Source: CAVQCA01 sp963763115
Lineage (GTDB): Bacteria; Pseudomonadota; Gammaproteobacteria; UBA9214
Reading direction: 5' to 3'
DNA: 64,000 nt
NCBI GenBank assembly: GCA_963763115.1
Contig: CAVXNM010000027.1
Location: 62,001-126,000 of the forward strand
Shown: positions 16,341-24,995 of the stretch, piece by piece
Position numbering within the stretch: position 1 is the stretch's first letter
Layout of the letters: every line of letters starts with the position of its first letter
Made by a program: the position numbers and the translations under genes
The notes under the pieces: model-generated
Databases searched by the model: none
The model's input: the letters and a program-made list of their open reading frames with translations, nothing else
Told to the model about the DNA's origin: nothing

Positions 16341-19300
16341 ATGAAAATGCCATCAGGTAGCTGTACCTTTTTTGCACGCCTAGTTATCTCCATAGTTACC
16401 GGAATCGCACTGGCGGCCCTTGCCGCGACGGCGGATGCCAAGAAGAATAAACCACCCGTGCCGCCGTTCGGTTGCTCGATCATGGACCCCGGTGAGATCC
16501 TAATGAATACCCCGGTGGATATGACCGCCATGCTCGAAGGTGGTGCCACGCCATACAAGAAGGTGAAGTGGAAATTCGCCAAGAAGAAGAAGGCAAATCC
16601 GAATAAGGTGGAGACAACGGATGTGGAACCGGGCGCCGTCACGGCGACGACAACCTTCAGTAAAGCCGGATCGCAAAACGTCGTCCTGATCGTCAAGGAT
16701 CAATATAAGAAGACCTGCAAGGCCAGTTTGACTGTGGCAGTCGTCGAGGAGTCGCCGCCTGTCACTGGCGTGCCTACGGCACGCGGTGACACCTACGCGA
16801 CCCCGATCGGGAAAGAGCTGACGGTGGGGGCTTCGCGCGTCTCGGGCGTGCTCTACAATGACTTCGATACCGACCCGGACACCGGCGCGAATCTCGGCAA
16901 TGCGGGTCTTACCGTCGTCCAGGATAGTGACCCGGCGCATGGCACGGTACACCTGCATGCCGACGGTTCGTTTACGTATACACCCGACGGGACTCTAAAC
17001 GACAACGATAACGACAGTTTCACCTATCACGCCGTGGATAGCGACGCCAACTCATCTGACGTGGCGATTGTGAATATCCACATTACGGCCGACCAGCCTG
17101 ACTTCAAGATCCTGATGAACTATGAACTCGGCATGCACTGCACCGGCTTCGAGTTCTCCTACTGTTGTGTGCTGCCCCCGTACAACTCGATCGTGGCACA
17201 GGTGGTGAAGTCACAGACACCCGGTTTCCCGACTTCCAATGCGGACTATCCGCGACTGCTTACGGCCGACCCGGACAACGGTCTGGATGGACTGGGCCGC
17301 GAGACCGTGCTGCGCGATTACGACAGTGACGGGAACTTCAACAAGTACTACCTGGAGTATTACCACGACATCATGCCGCGCCTTGAAGGCAACATGCCCG
17401 GTTCATTCAATTCTTCGGCGGGGAAGGACACCCTCATCAGCGCCGTCGAGGGCAACTCGCTGCTCTACTGGAATACCCCGTATGATTCGGCGCAGGTGGA
17501 TACCGACGGGTCGATCACCGGGGTGCCCGGCAAGCTGGTCACCGGCACCTACGCCGGGGAATTTAATGTAGTGTTGGGTGATGGGTCTTTCCAGACCCCC
17601 TGTAAAACCGGTCCGGACGGGTGTACCGACAACTTCGCCAATGGCTGGCTGAACCACTTCTATATCTACCAGGACCTGGAAGGGAGCAATCCCGCCGACA
17701 CCAGCCTGGAGATCGACAAGATGCGTCTCGGGGTGGCCAACATGGTCGAGTATCCATCCGATTCCGGCGCGGCCCTGCAGCCTATGGGACCGACCGGCAA
17801 CGATGCGGGATTCGATAACGTGCTGACCTTCTCCGGCGACACCGGCACGGTGGTGTACACCCAGATGAAAGTGCTGGAGAACCTGCCGATCATGCTGACC
17901 GCACCGAAGATCTGGGAGGCCCTCGGCCTGCCGCTGACGCCGTTCGAGGATTCGATCGACTTCTTCGCCGATCCGGGTGCGGTGGACGAGGATACGATCC
18001 GTCCCTTTGTGGCGATGAAGGCGCAGTTGTTTGAAGCCAACTGCGATGAATCGACGGGCGACTGCACCAAGGGTGCTGCGGTTATGAGCAATGGACGGCC
18101 AGTGCTTGGTTTCGGCTCGGCGCCGATCGATATCCCGAACTGTGAGCGTTGTCACTCGGCACCGGCCTATCAGGCGGATGGTGTCACGCCGAACGTCAAC
18201 AGCCCGAGTTACGTGAGGCGACAGGACGGACCAGACCCTTACGTTGGACCGTCCGGCGAGACCCTCGAGGCGATGATCGATCTGGAGGTCAACTACTGGA
18301 AGGCCTTCTACGACCTGGATACCACCATGGGTGACACGGACTGGTATGCGCGGCTCAAGGGTGCGGCCATCAGTATCGAGGTCATGCATGACTTCGATAA
18401 CGGTACCAACTTCACCGCCAACTATCCGACCTCCGGTCTGAATCCGGACGGCACGCCTGAACCACCCAATGACATTTTGGGCATGCCAGCTGAAAAGGCC
18501 ATGATCATGCAGAACACCCGCATGGGTCATGAATCGGTCATCTGCCAGAAGTGCCACGCCGACAACGTGATCGCGGTAGTCAAGTCGGCGAACATCGGCG
18601 CCAGCGATGGCCCCCTCGTCCCGCCCATCTCGGAGGCGATCCATAACGCTCACAGGGCAAACAGCGCGGGTGGAGTGATCGTCTTCAACGACGCCCTCGG
18701 GCGCTTCGGCGGCTGCCAGGGCTGTCACCCGGCGCACCGCTCCGACGGCGTGATGGACAACTATCCCATCACGGTTAACGGTGATAACGTCAGAGCCGAA
18801 AGCGACAACCGCCTGGGTGCGGGTGGCTGCTTCGTCGGCCGTGACGTGCACTCCAACCCCTTGAAGGACGTGGATGGAGCGGAGACGCCGGAGCACCTGA
18901 ATACGGTGGGGCAGTGGCTGAAGGACAATGTCGCGCGCAACCAGGCGGGACTGGGTAACAGCGATGAGGACTACCGGGGCATCTGGTGCACCAACTGCCA
19001 CACCCAGCTCAGCCAGGAGCTGTGGCGCACCGAGGACTGCAATGACCTGATCCACAGCAATCCAAACCAGGTCTCGTCTCCGGATTGCCTGGTCAACCCG
19101 CGTGCGGCGGGACCCGGCCTCAGTGATGTCGCCGCTGCAGTCGGACTGACCGAGCAGGAGGCGATCAACTACCTTGATCCGAAGAACCCGGACGTGCAGC
19201 CTCCAGGTGTGCCTCAGGTCACGGTGGACAGGACCCATGCGGCCTGGGATCCGTTGATTGACGATGCCAACTTGGCGACCATCGAGGTGGCCGCGGCAGA

Positions 19301-20354
19301 TTCCCCCGGGAGCTGTGCTCCCCTGTCAAGCGTGTTCAACGCAACCTTCAACGTCAATGTCTGTGTCAGTCTGGACGGGGATGGGGATCCGAGTGTCAAT
19401 ATCCTGACCTTCTGCACGACGGACGACTGTGTGAAACAGGTGAATGATCCGGCAAACAGAACCGTGCCGGGCAGCTGGCGATATCCCGAAGCGGGTACCG
19501 TCGACCGTGTTTCGGGCTTCGCCGGTACGGGGACAGTTGGTGCGGCGGTGCCCTTCTCGGCAGCGGACGACGCCCGCGACCATTGGCTGTCAGCGGGTGA
19601 GCCCCACTGCGCGGATTGCCATGCGGCACCCTACACGGAGCAGAGCGGTAACATCAACCCGTTCCCGCCCTTCAACTACCCGGCGAAGGCGGGCCTGAAT
19701 CGCTACTCGTTCGGCCATCAAGGCATCACTTGCCAGGGCTGCCACGAGTCGATCCACGGTCTCTATCCGGTGGGGCCGGCGATCGATAACACGACCTACG
19801 CGCAGGCGGCGGCACTGAACGCAGACGGCTCCCATGGTCCGCTGAAGTGCGGTACCTGCCACACGGTCAATGGCAACGGCATCCCGAGCTGGATTTCCCC
19901 ATTAGGTGACGGAGCCGTCGGCAACCAGATCAACGGCAGTTTCGACAATGCCGTGGGTTGGGCGCATACCTACACGGCCGAGGCCAATGTGCTCAACACG
20001 ACATGCCAGAACTGTCACGGCGTGGATGGTGATTTTGACAGCAGCACTGTCAACACCAACAGCGTCCCGGCGGACTGGACCAAAGTCGCTAGTCACGAAC
20101 CGGCATTCCTGAAACATTCATTCAGGGGATATACTTCGCGGCTGATGATGGACAATGCCGAGACGCTCGTCTCGGGGTCGGTCGACGGAACAACCGACGG
20201 TTCGGACGGCGTCTGCCTCGGTTGTCATGCAAACTTCAGTGGTGGAGTGAGTTGCAGTGACGGGTGGAAGCAGCACCTGACCCAGGGACGCGTCGCCGAA
20301 TCGGTCTGGGAACAGGTCTCCGAAATGAAGACCGGCTCACTCTGCGGCTGGTAA
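16341..20354 (+). CDS. Secreted nine-haem c-type cytochrome with Ig-like domains
   Basis: A 1337-residue exported protein. A signal peptide (1-33, ending ATADA) precedes two beta-sandwich regions: a PKD-like one (about 45-138) and an Ig/cadherin-like one (about 145-250, with SGVLYNDFDTDPDTG and GSFTYTPDG). A family-specific block follows (NYELGMHCTGFEFSYCCVLP, about 258-277). Nine CXXCH haem sites start at residues 601, 735, 792, 883, 1090, 1131, 1170, 1222 and 1292. No membrane anchor is seen at the C-terminus, so it is periplasmic, surface-attached or released. The start at 16341 is set by AGGAGGAG; the frame is open 14 codons further. I recognise the type but not the substrate; electron transfer or oxidoreductase activity on a sulfur, nitrogen or metal compound are all possible. 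Confidence 0.88.
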   Translation: MKMPSGSCTFFARLVISIVTGIALAALAATADAKKNKPPVPPFGCSIMDPGEILMNTPVDMTAMLEGGATPYKKVKWKFAKKKKANPNKVETTDVEPGAVTATTTFSKAGSQNVVLIVKDQYKKTCKASLTVAVVEESPPVTGVPTARGDTYATPIGKELTVGASRVSGVLYNDFDTDPDTGANLGNAGLTVVQDSDPAHGTVHLHADGSFTYTPDGTLNDNDNDSFTYHAVDSDANSSDVAIVNIHITADQPDFKILMNYELGMHCTGFEFSYCCVLPPYNSIVAQVVKSQTPGFPTSNADYPRLLTADPDNGLDGLGRETVLRDYDSDGNFNKYYLEYYHDIMPRLEGNMPGSFNSSAGKDTLISAVEGNSLLYWNTPYDSAQVDTDGSITGVPGKLVTGTYAGEFNVVLGDGSFQTPCKTGPDGCTDNFANGWLNHFYIYQDLEGSNPADTSLEIDKMRLGVANMVEYPSDSGAALQPMGPTGNDAGFDNVLTFSGDTGTVVYTQMKVLENLPIMLTAPKIWEALGLPLTPFEDSIDFFADPGAVDEDTIRPFVAMKAQLFEANCDESTGDCTKGAAVMSNGRPVLGFGSAPIDIPNCERCHSAPAYQADGVTPNVNSPSYVRRQDGPDPYVGPSGETLEAMIDLEVNYWKAFYDLDTTMGDTDWYARLKGAAISIEVMHDFDNGTNFTANYPTSGLNPDGTPEPPNDILGMPAEKAMIMQNTRMGHESVICQKCHADNVIAVVKSANIGASDGPLVPPISEAIHNAHRANSAGGVIVFNDALGRFGGCQGCHPAHRSDGVMDNYPITVNGDNVRAESDNRLGAGGCFVGRDVHSNPLKDVDGAETPEHLNTVGQWLKDNVARNQAGLGNSDEDYRGIWCTNCHTQLSQELWRTEDCNDLIHSNPNQVSSPDCLVNPRAAGPGLSDVAAAVGLTEQEAINYLDPKNPDVQPPGVPQVTVDRTHAAWDPLIDDANLATIEVAAADSPGSCAPLSSVFNATFNVNVCVSLDGDGDPSVNILTFCTTDDCVKQVNDPANRTVPGSWRYPEAGTVDRVSGFAGTGTVGAAVPFSAADDARDHWLSAGEPHCADCHAAPYTEQSGNINPFPPFNYPAKAGLNRYSFGHQGITCQGCHESIHGLYPVGPAIDNTTYAQAAALNADGSHGPLKCGTCHTVNGNGIPSWISPLGDGAVGNQINGSFDNAVGWAHTYTAEANVLNTTCQNCHGVDGDFDSSTVNTNSVPADWTKVASHEPAFLKHSFRGYTSRLMMDNAETLVSGSVDGTTDGSDGVCLGCHANFSGGVSCSDGWKQHLTQGRVAESVWEQVSEMKTGSLCGW

Positions 20355-20401
20355 CTGGAGGGGTTCCGCCCGTTCAGCGAGATGGAGCGGGCACACCAAC
20401 C

Positions 20402-20436
20402 AATGGAGGGGAAACGTGTTTCCCCTCCATTTCTTA
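20402..20436 (+). terminator. Hairpin terminator after the cytochrome gene
   Basis: AATGGAGGGGAAAC (20402-20415) pairs perfectly with GTTTCCCCTCCATT (20418-20431), followed by TCTT. The tail is short for a strong terminator, so partial readthrough into the PPIase gene is likely. Confidence 0.7.
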
Positions 20437-20542
20437 ACAGAGTCAGCAATCCTCCGGGATAGTTGTTCACGGCGCGGCCAACGGCTGCCTGCCCGGTGGC
20501 ACCCTGAGGTTTGAGATTCAGCAAACGATGAGGGCAACAATA

Positions 20543-22042
20543 ATGAAAGTAATACTTGCGTTTATGACCGCGCTGCTCATGCTCCCGGTTTGCGCGACCG
20601 GCACGTTGGCCAGTGCCGCCGACACGGAGCCCAGGGCCACTATGGTCGATGATGTGATCGCCCGGGTGGGCGATCAGACGATCACCTTCAGCGAGATCAA
20701 CACCGCGCTCAACAGCTCGGCGATCGTCGGCTTATCCATCCCGGCACTGGGCACACCGGAGCGGGACACGACGCGGATTGTGCTGCTGGACCGGTTCGTC
20801 AGCGCCAACCTGCTGTATCTCGATGCGCTCAAGCAGGGTGTCGACAAGGATCCGGGCTACCAGAGGGCGATCACCCGCTTCTCCGATGCGATCCTGGCCG
20901 GGCTTTATCGGAAACGTAACCAGGGGGGCGACATTCCAATCAGCGAGGAAGAGGTACAGGCCTACTACAAGCAGTATGTGGCGCCGGATACGGAATTGAC
21001 CGCTGATCTGCATCTGCAGATCGAATCGACACTGCGCCGGCAGAAACTCCATGAACGGCTGGCAATGGCCGAGAAGACCTTGCGTGACGATGTCAAGGTG
21101 GTGATCCATCCGGAAAATCTGGCGCTCAAGGATGACGGGTACCGTGCGGACAGCACACCGCTGGCCGAGGTCGGTACGGAAACCATCACCTGGGGTCAGG
21201 TCAGTGACAGGATCATTGCCGCCGGCAAGGGGGCGATGATGACCGACCCGTCGGCCTCGGAGGACCAGGCGCGCCGGGATGCCCTGGAACACCAGATCGA
21301 CCTGCGTATCATGGTGCAAAAGGCCAGGTCGGCGGGAATCGAGGACGACCCGTTGTACAAGAGACGGATGAAGGAGTACCAGAAAACGCTGCTGATCAAT
21401 CGGCATCGCGAGCAGCTGGCAAAGACCATGGAACCCACGGCACAGGAACTCAAGGCCTGGTATGAAGCGAACAAGAAGCGCTTCGTCGTGCCGGAGGCTC
21501 GCAAGCTGCAGATGGTCGTCGTCAAGACCAAAGAGGAAGCCGAGAACCTCAAGGGCAGGATCGAAGCGGGTGAGCTGACCATCTACCAGGCGGCACGCGA
21601 TCATTCCATCGCCGCAAAGGCCAAGCAGGATCTGGGCGAGGTGGGCTGGGTGAAGCAGGGTGAGGTGGTGCCGGCGCTGGATCAGGTGATTTTCACGCTG
21701 GGACCGGATGAGATCGGTGGTCCGGTGGAGACGCCGGCCGGCTGGCACCTGGTGAAGGTGCTCGAGGTGAAAGAGGCCAAGTTCACGGACTTCTACGATG
21801 AGACGACGCGCAAGCAGGTTCGGCGCAAGTATCTGCATGAGAAAATGGATGCCTACACCGCGGAACTGCGCAAGCACGAGTTTCCGGTGGAGGTTTACCA
21901 GGAGCGCCTGGTGCAGCTCGAGCAGCAGGAGGCGGACATGGTGAAGTCACTGGCGGAGAAGGCTAAGCAACCGGGGTCAGTGACACAGAAACGCATCGAG
22001 GAATTGCAAAAGCTCATGAAACCACCGCCACCGCCCATGTGA
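20543..22042 (+). CDS. Exported SurA-like peptidyl-prolyl isomerase (parvulin)
   Basis: A 499-residue periplasmic foldase. A signal peptide (MKVILAFMTALLMLPVCATGTLASA) precedes a SurA/PpiD-type helical chaperone region that appears twice: VIARVGDQTITFSEINTAL near residue 40 and LAEVGTETITWGQVSDRI near 210. One parvulin domain follows at about residues 315-405 (KLQMVVVKTKEEAENLKGRI, then DLGEVGWVKQGEVVPALDQV and TPAGWHLVKVLEV). A charged helix and PPPPPM end the protein. The start at 20543 gives the cleaner signal peptide; 20528 is in frame. It lies 188 bp behind the nine-haem cytochrome on the same strand, so it may assist its folding; that is inference. Confidence 0.85.
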   Translation: MKVILAFMTALLMLPVCATGTLASAADTEPRATMVDDVIARVGDQTITFSEINTALNSSAIVGLSIPALGTPERDTTRIVLLDRFVSANLLYLDALKQGVDKDPGYQRAITRFSDAILAGLYRKRNQGGDIPISEEEVQAYYKQYVAPDTELTADLHLQIESTLRRQKLHERLAMAEKTLRDDVKVVIHPENLALKDDGYRADSTPLAEVGTETITWGQVSDRIIAAGKGAMMTDPSASEDQARRDALEHQIDLRIMVQKARSAGIEDDPLYKRRMKEYQKTLLINRHREQLAKTMEPTAQELKAWYEANKKRFVVPEARKLQMVVVKTKEEAENLKGRIEAGELTIYQAARDHSIAAKAKQDLGEVGWVKQGEVVPALDQVIFTLGPDEIGGPVETPAGWHLVKVLEVKEAKFTDFYDETTRKQVRRKYLHEKMDAYTAELRKHEFPVEVYQERLVQLEQQEADMVKSLAEKAKQPGSVTQKRIEELQKLMKPPPPPM

Positions 22043-22262
22043 GGAGTGACAGTTCAGACAGGGGTCTAACCGGCATAAACGATTCACCCCTGTTCAGTCC
22101 TGGCAATCTGCGGAGTGCGGGCACGCGACCCTTCACCAGGCCCTCCGGCACGGTGATCAATACCACACACGATCGGGACAACGACAACGCCGGCAACCGA
22201 TGGTAACGGTAACGTGTATTCTACGCTCCGTGGCATCACCCTGGCGAACTGAGCGCGGTCGG

Positions 22263-22790
22263 TTATTTCGCCTCAAGATTAGATGCCCGTGAGCTGCCGA
22301 TCAGCTGCTCGATGGTCTCAATCATCTCCGGGTCATCCCAGTTGCGCGGTCCGTACGCGACATAGTGAACGCGGCCTTGCGGATCGACCAGAAAACTGGT
22401 CGGATAGAGATCGATTCCCCAGTCGTAAGCGGTCTGGCCTTCACGGTCCAGCAACAGGGGAAAATGAACTTTCGCCCTGGCGGCGAACTTCCACACCGTG
22501 CCGGGCGATTCCTCGACATTGACAGCGAGGAGGGTGAAGGGTTTTCCGGTCATGGCCTCCTGCAGGCGCTGCAGGCTGGGCATCTCCATCACACAGGGTC
22601 TGCACCAACTGGCCCAGAAATTCACCAGCACCACCCGGCCGCGATAATCCTGCAGCGCATGGACCTTGTGTCCCAGGTCCTCCAGTGACAGCGCGGGTGT
22701 CCGGGTGAAGCCACGGTAGGGCTCCAGTTGTCCTGCCGCAGCGCAGGACAGATGCAACAACATCAGCAGGCCAGTGAGGAATTTGATCAT
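22263..22790 (-). CDS. TlpA/ResA-type periplasmic thioredoxin
   Basis: A 175-residue thioredoxin-fold protein exported by an N-terminal signal (MIKFLTGLLMLLHLSCAAAG; the Cys might be lipidated but the lipobox is not canonical). The active site is WASWCRPC (C63, C66) and the cis-Pro loop is LYPTSFLVDPQG. The inserted stretch after the active site (SLQRLQEAMTGKPFTLLAVN) is typical of the TlpA/ResA group, which reduces apocytochrome or other periplasmic thiols. Start 22790 is chosen because the longer open frame has no signal peptide. It is divergent from a small membrane protein gene and convergent with the foldase gene. Confidence 0.88.
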   Translation of the reverse strand: MIKFLTGLLMLLHLSCAAAGQLEPYRGFTRTPALSLEDLGHKVHALQDYRGRVVLVNFWASWCRPCVMEMPSLQRLQEAMTGKPFTLLAVNVEESPGTVWKFAARAKVHFPLLLDREGQTAYDWGIDLYPTSFLVDPQGRVHYVAYGPRNWDDPEMIETIEQLIGSSRASNLEAK

Positions 22791-22933
22791 GAGAGTTCCG
22801 GTAATTGCCTTTATGCCGCCGGCCCCGATCTGCATCACAGACGTCGATTGCCCAGGGCAGGCAGGACGCACAACCAGGGTCCGGCTTCGGTCTGCGCGCA
22901 CTATGTCAACACAAAGCCGTAACCCCGCCGTAC

Positions 22934-23248
22934 ATGAAGCATATCCAAAATCAGAGCACCCCGCCACGCGGCCGGATCCGGGTTGCCGCGCTTCTGCTGG
23001 CGGCACTGGCCGGTGGGGCCGTCATGGTAGTGGAGCTGGATGTGGCGCGCAGCCTGACGCCGGTACTCGGCGGGTCCATTTCGGTCCGGGCCATCGTCAT
23101 CATCACCACAATGCTGGCGTTGATCCCGGTGGTTGTCCTGCGACCGGGTCCAGGCGTGACGTCCCTGATTATCAGCGGCATACTGAAAAGGCCCAGCAGC
23201 CGGGCTCCGGGACCGGGAAGCGCATCGGGGAATTCCAGAAACTGCTGA
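22934..23248 (+). CDS. Possible small two-span membrane protein
   Basis: A 104-residue frame with two clear hydrophobic segments: RVAALLLAALAGGAVMVVEL (about 16-35) and AIVIITTMLALIPVVVL (about 53-69), and a Pro/Gly/Ser-rich tail. It would be divergent from the TlpA gene, 143 bp away. There is no good ribosome site and I do not recognise the family, so it may be a chance frame. Confidence 0.35.
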   Translation: MKHIQNQSTPPRGRIRVAALLLAALAGGAVMVVELDVARSLTPVLGGSISVRAIVIITTMLALIPVVVLRPGPGVTSLIISGILKRPSSRAPGPGSASGNSRNC

Positions 23249-23396
23249 AGCAGTAAGCGCGTTATAATGGTACCCGGGATGCGGGAATAACGGTGCAGGG
23301 AGAAGATGAGACCGGGAACCGGTCGTGAGTCTGGGCTGCCATGCGCCGTTTGCAGGTCGAAAGGTCGGGCCCGTAACTCCTGAGCACGAAGAGTCG

Positions 23397-23420
23397 GATT
23401 CCCGCTTTCGCGGGAATGAC
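23397..23420. repeat. dRS3-like inverted repeat (copy 1)
   Basis: ATTCCCGCTTTCGCGGGAAT is almost a perfect palindrome, preceded by GG and followed by GAC. It is a short repeat of the ATTCCC-N8-GGGAAT type found in many proteobacteria. A longer copy lies at 48017-48104. Confidence 0.75.
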
Positions 23421-23491
23421 CGGCATAATCAGAACGTCCGTGATTCGGCGTCGATCGGTAACGTCGCCGGATGAGGCGGGAAGATAGACAC

Positions 23492-23935
23492 ATGCGGATG
23501 CCACTCATAACCTGGTATACACTTTCGCGCTTGACTGCCGGCGTCTTCCTGCTGGTCATTGGTGCACTGGCTGTTCAGGCCGACGATCTCATGTCACCGG
23601 TCATACCGGCAGCGGAAGTCAAGGAGCGGCTGGACACGCCACAAGCGCCGCTCATGGTGGACCTGCGCACACCGCCGGAGTTCGCTGTTGCGCACCTGCC
23701 CGGCGCCGTCAACATTCCGCTGTCGGAGCTGGTGAAACGTCTGGATGAAGTGCGTCCTGCCGAGGACCATGACCTTCTCATCTATTGTTTCAACGGCTCC
23801 CGGACGCGGCAGGCCGAGCCGCTGCTCTATGCGCATGACATCAGTAATTTTTACCACCTCGAAGGTTCGCTCGAGGGATGGCTGCTGAAAAACTATCCGA
23901 TCGAGAAGGGCGGCGTGCACCGAAAGACCTGGTAA
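23492..23935 (+). CDS. Exported rhodanese-domain protein
   Basis: A 147-residue protein with an N-terminal signal (MRMPLITWYTLSRLTAGVFLL onwards, cleaved near ALAVQA-DD) and one rhodanese domain. The catalytic Cys is C99 in LLIYCFNGSRTR, and the CH2-type motifs DLRTPPEFAVAHLPGAVNI are present. Rhodaneses of this kind transfer sulfane sulfur or bind sulfur carriers in the periplasm. The start at 23492 avoids seven charged residues ahead of the signal. It stands alone, with REP-like repeats on both sides. Together with TlpA and the cytochrome it hints at sulfur or thiol chemistry in the periplasm, which is inference. Confidence 0.85.
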   Translation: MRMPLITWYTLSRLTAGVFLLVIGALAVQADDLMSPVIPAAEVKERLDTPQAPLMVDLRTPPEFAVAHLPGAVNIPLSELVKRLDEVRPAEDHDLLIYCFNGSRTRQAEPLLYAHDISNFYHLEGSLEGWLLKNYPIEKGGVHRKTW

Positions 23936-24250
23936 ACGGGAATGACCGCCATCCGGTGCATGTCCCAGTCCAGACTCTCGACCGGTTCCCGGTCTCTCTG
24001 CCTCCCTGCACCGCCACCCCTGAATTTTTTAACGTGGTCGATGCAGTTTGAGTGGTTGCGATTACATGCGCAAGCTGATTGCAGGAGCGGAATCGCCCGC
24101 GAACTTTCTTGGTTAGTCACCACCGTGTTCGCAGGTGAACCCGCTCCTTCATGGTAATTCGATAATTCGTGGTGCCCTGGATTTGATTGTCTTACTGCAG
24201 GAGCAAGCCCGCTTCGACAAAAAGATTGAATGCGGATTTTTCGGATCGTC
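23936..24250. other. Intergenic stretch with REP-like repeats
   Basis: No gene is visible in these 315 bp. They hold a GGAGCGG-type palindrome (24081-24150) and a half copy of the same family (24196-24216). Confidence 0.7.
24081..24150. repeat. REP-like palindrome, GGAGCGGG family (copy 2)
   Basis: GCAGGAGCGGAATCGCCCGC (24081-24100) faces TTCGCAGGTGAACCCGCTCC (24128-24147). The arms have diverged from each other, unlike the copy at 11704. TGCAGGAGCAAGCCCGCTTC at 24196 is a further half copy. Confidence 0.7.
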
Positions 24251-24709
24251 CTATTTTTCGGTGTCCGCACCGATCATCTGCTGCAACTCGCCGATGTGCT
24301 CCTGCAGGCGCTGCATGGCCAGCTGGTTGCGCTGCTGGACCAGCTCGGGCAGGCGCTCAAGCACCTTCTGGCCGGTGGGCGAACTGTAAAAGGCGTTCAT
24401 CTCGTCGAGTTCCGCCTCGGTGAAAGTTTGCAGGTACATGTCCGTTAGATCGACTTTCAGGGCTTGCCAGCCGATGTATTTCCGGAGGAAGGCGCGCAGC
24501 ACCTCCCTGTGCTCCGTCAGGGCGGGATTCTGCGTGATTTGCAGGGCGAGAACACCGTCGACGCTGTCCTCGATCAACCGCTGCATATGCGTCAGTTCGA
24601 AGAGCCTTGCCACGGCCTCCCGGTGGCTGTCCGGTCCGGCGTGAGGCGGGGTTGGGCAGGCAAAAACCAGCAGCAAGGCCAATATTCCGGTCAGGGTGCG
24701 GGAATTCAT
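24251..24709 (-). CDS. Exported DUF2059-type protein
   Basis: A 152-residue protein with a signal peptide (NSRTLTGILALLLVFACPTP; LVFAC could be a lipobox). The rest is helical with the DUF2059 pattern: AVARLFELTHMQRLIEDSV, then FLRKYIGWQALKVDLTDMY, and the conserved FTEAELDEMNAFYSSPTGQKV, where the FTxxEL..I..FY.S..G motif defines the family. Its function is unknown. The start at 24709 has GAGGAG eight bases upstream. Confidence 0.85.
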   Translation of the reverse strand: MNSRTLTGILALLLVFACPTPPHAGPDSHREAVARLFELTHMQRLIEDSVDGVLALQITQNPALTEHREVLRAFLRKYIGWQALKVDLTDMYLQTFTEAELDEMNAFYSSPTGQKVLERLPELVQQRNQLAMQRLQEHIGELQQMIGADTEK

Positions 24710-24995
24710 GTGCAGTCTCCTCGGTCGACTATCGCGCAACAGGCAGAAGTGCTACTGTTGGTCGACGATAATAATAAAGAAAAGGCCATAGCGTGAATTT
24801 CGAAATGAATCTGTCTTGCAGGAGCCCGTTCCTGCAAGGAGAAGTATCAATCGTTCGAGGTTCTGTAACACAAATAACCAAAAACTGTTGATCGCTTGGC
24901 CCGGTCATCCTGCACAAGCCGTCTTGCTGTTTCGAAATGTTCAGGAGGACGTATCGGCAGGAAGTTGGCGGCGCTATTTTCACCAGGAGGCATTC
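24710..24995. other. Intergenic region, divergent promoters
   Basis: This stretch separates the DUF2059 gene from the Asp-rich protein gene. It contains a short inverted repeat, CTTGCAGGAGCCCG and CCTGCAAGGAG (24812-24842), that recalls the REP-like family. Nothing else is recognisable. Confidence 0.5.

Noticed and set aside
17403..19238. A 611-codon open frame on the minus strand inside the cytochrome gene.
   Set aside because: It is opposite to a gene with a signal peptide and nine haem motifs, has no ribosome site and no recognisable domain. High GC makes such long antisense frames common.
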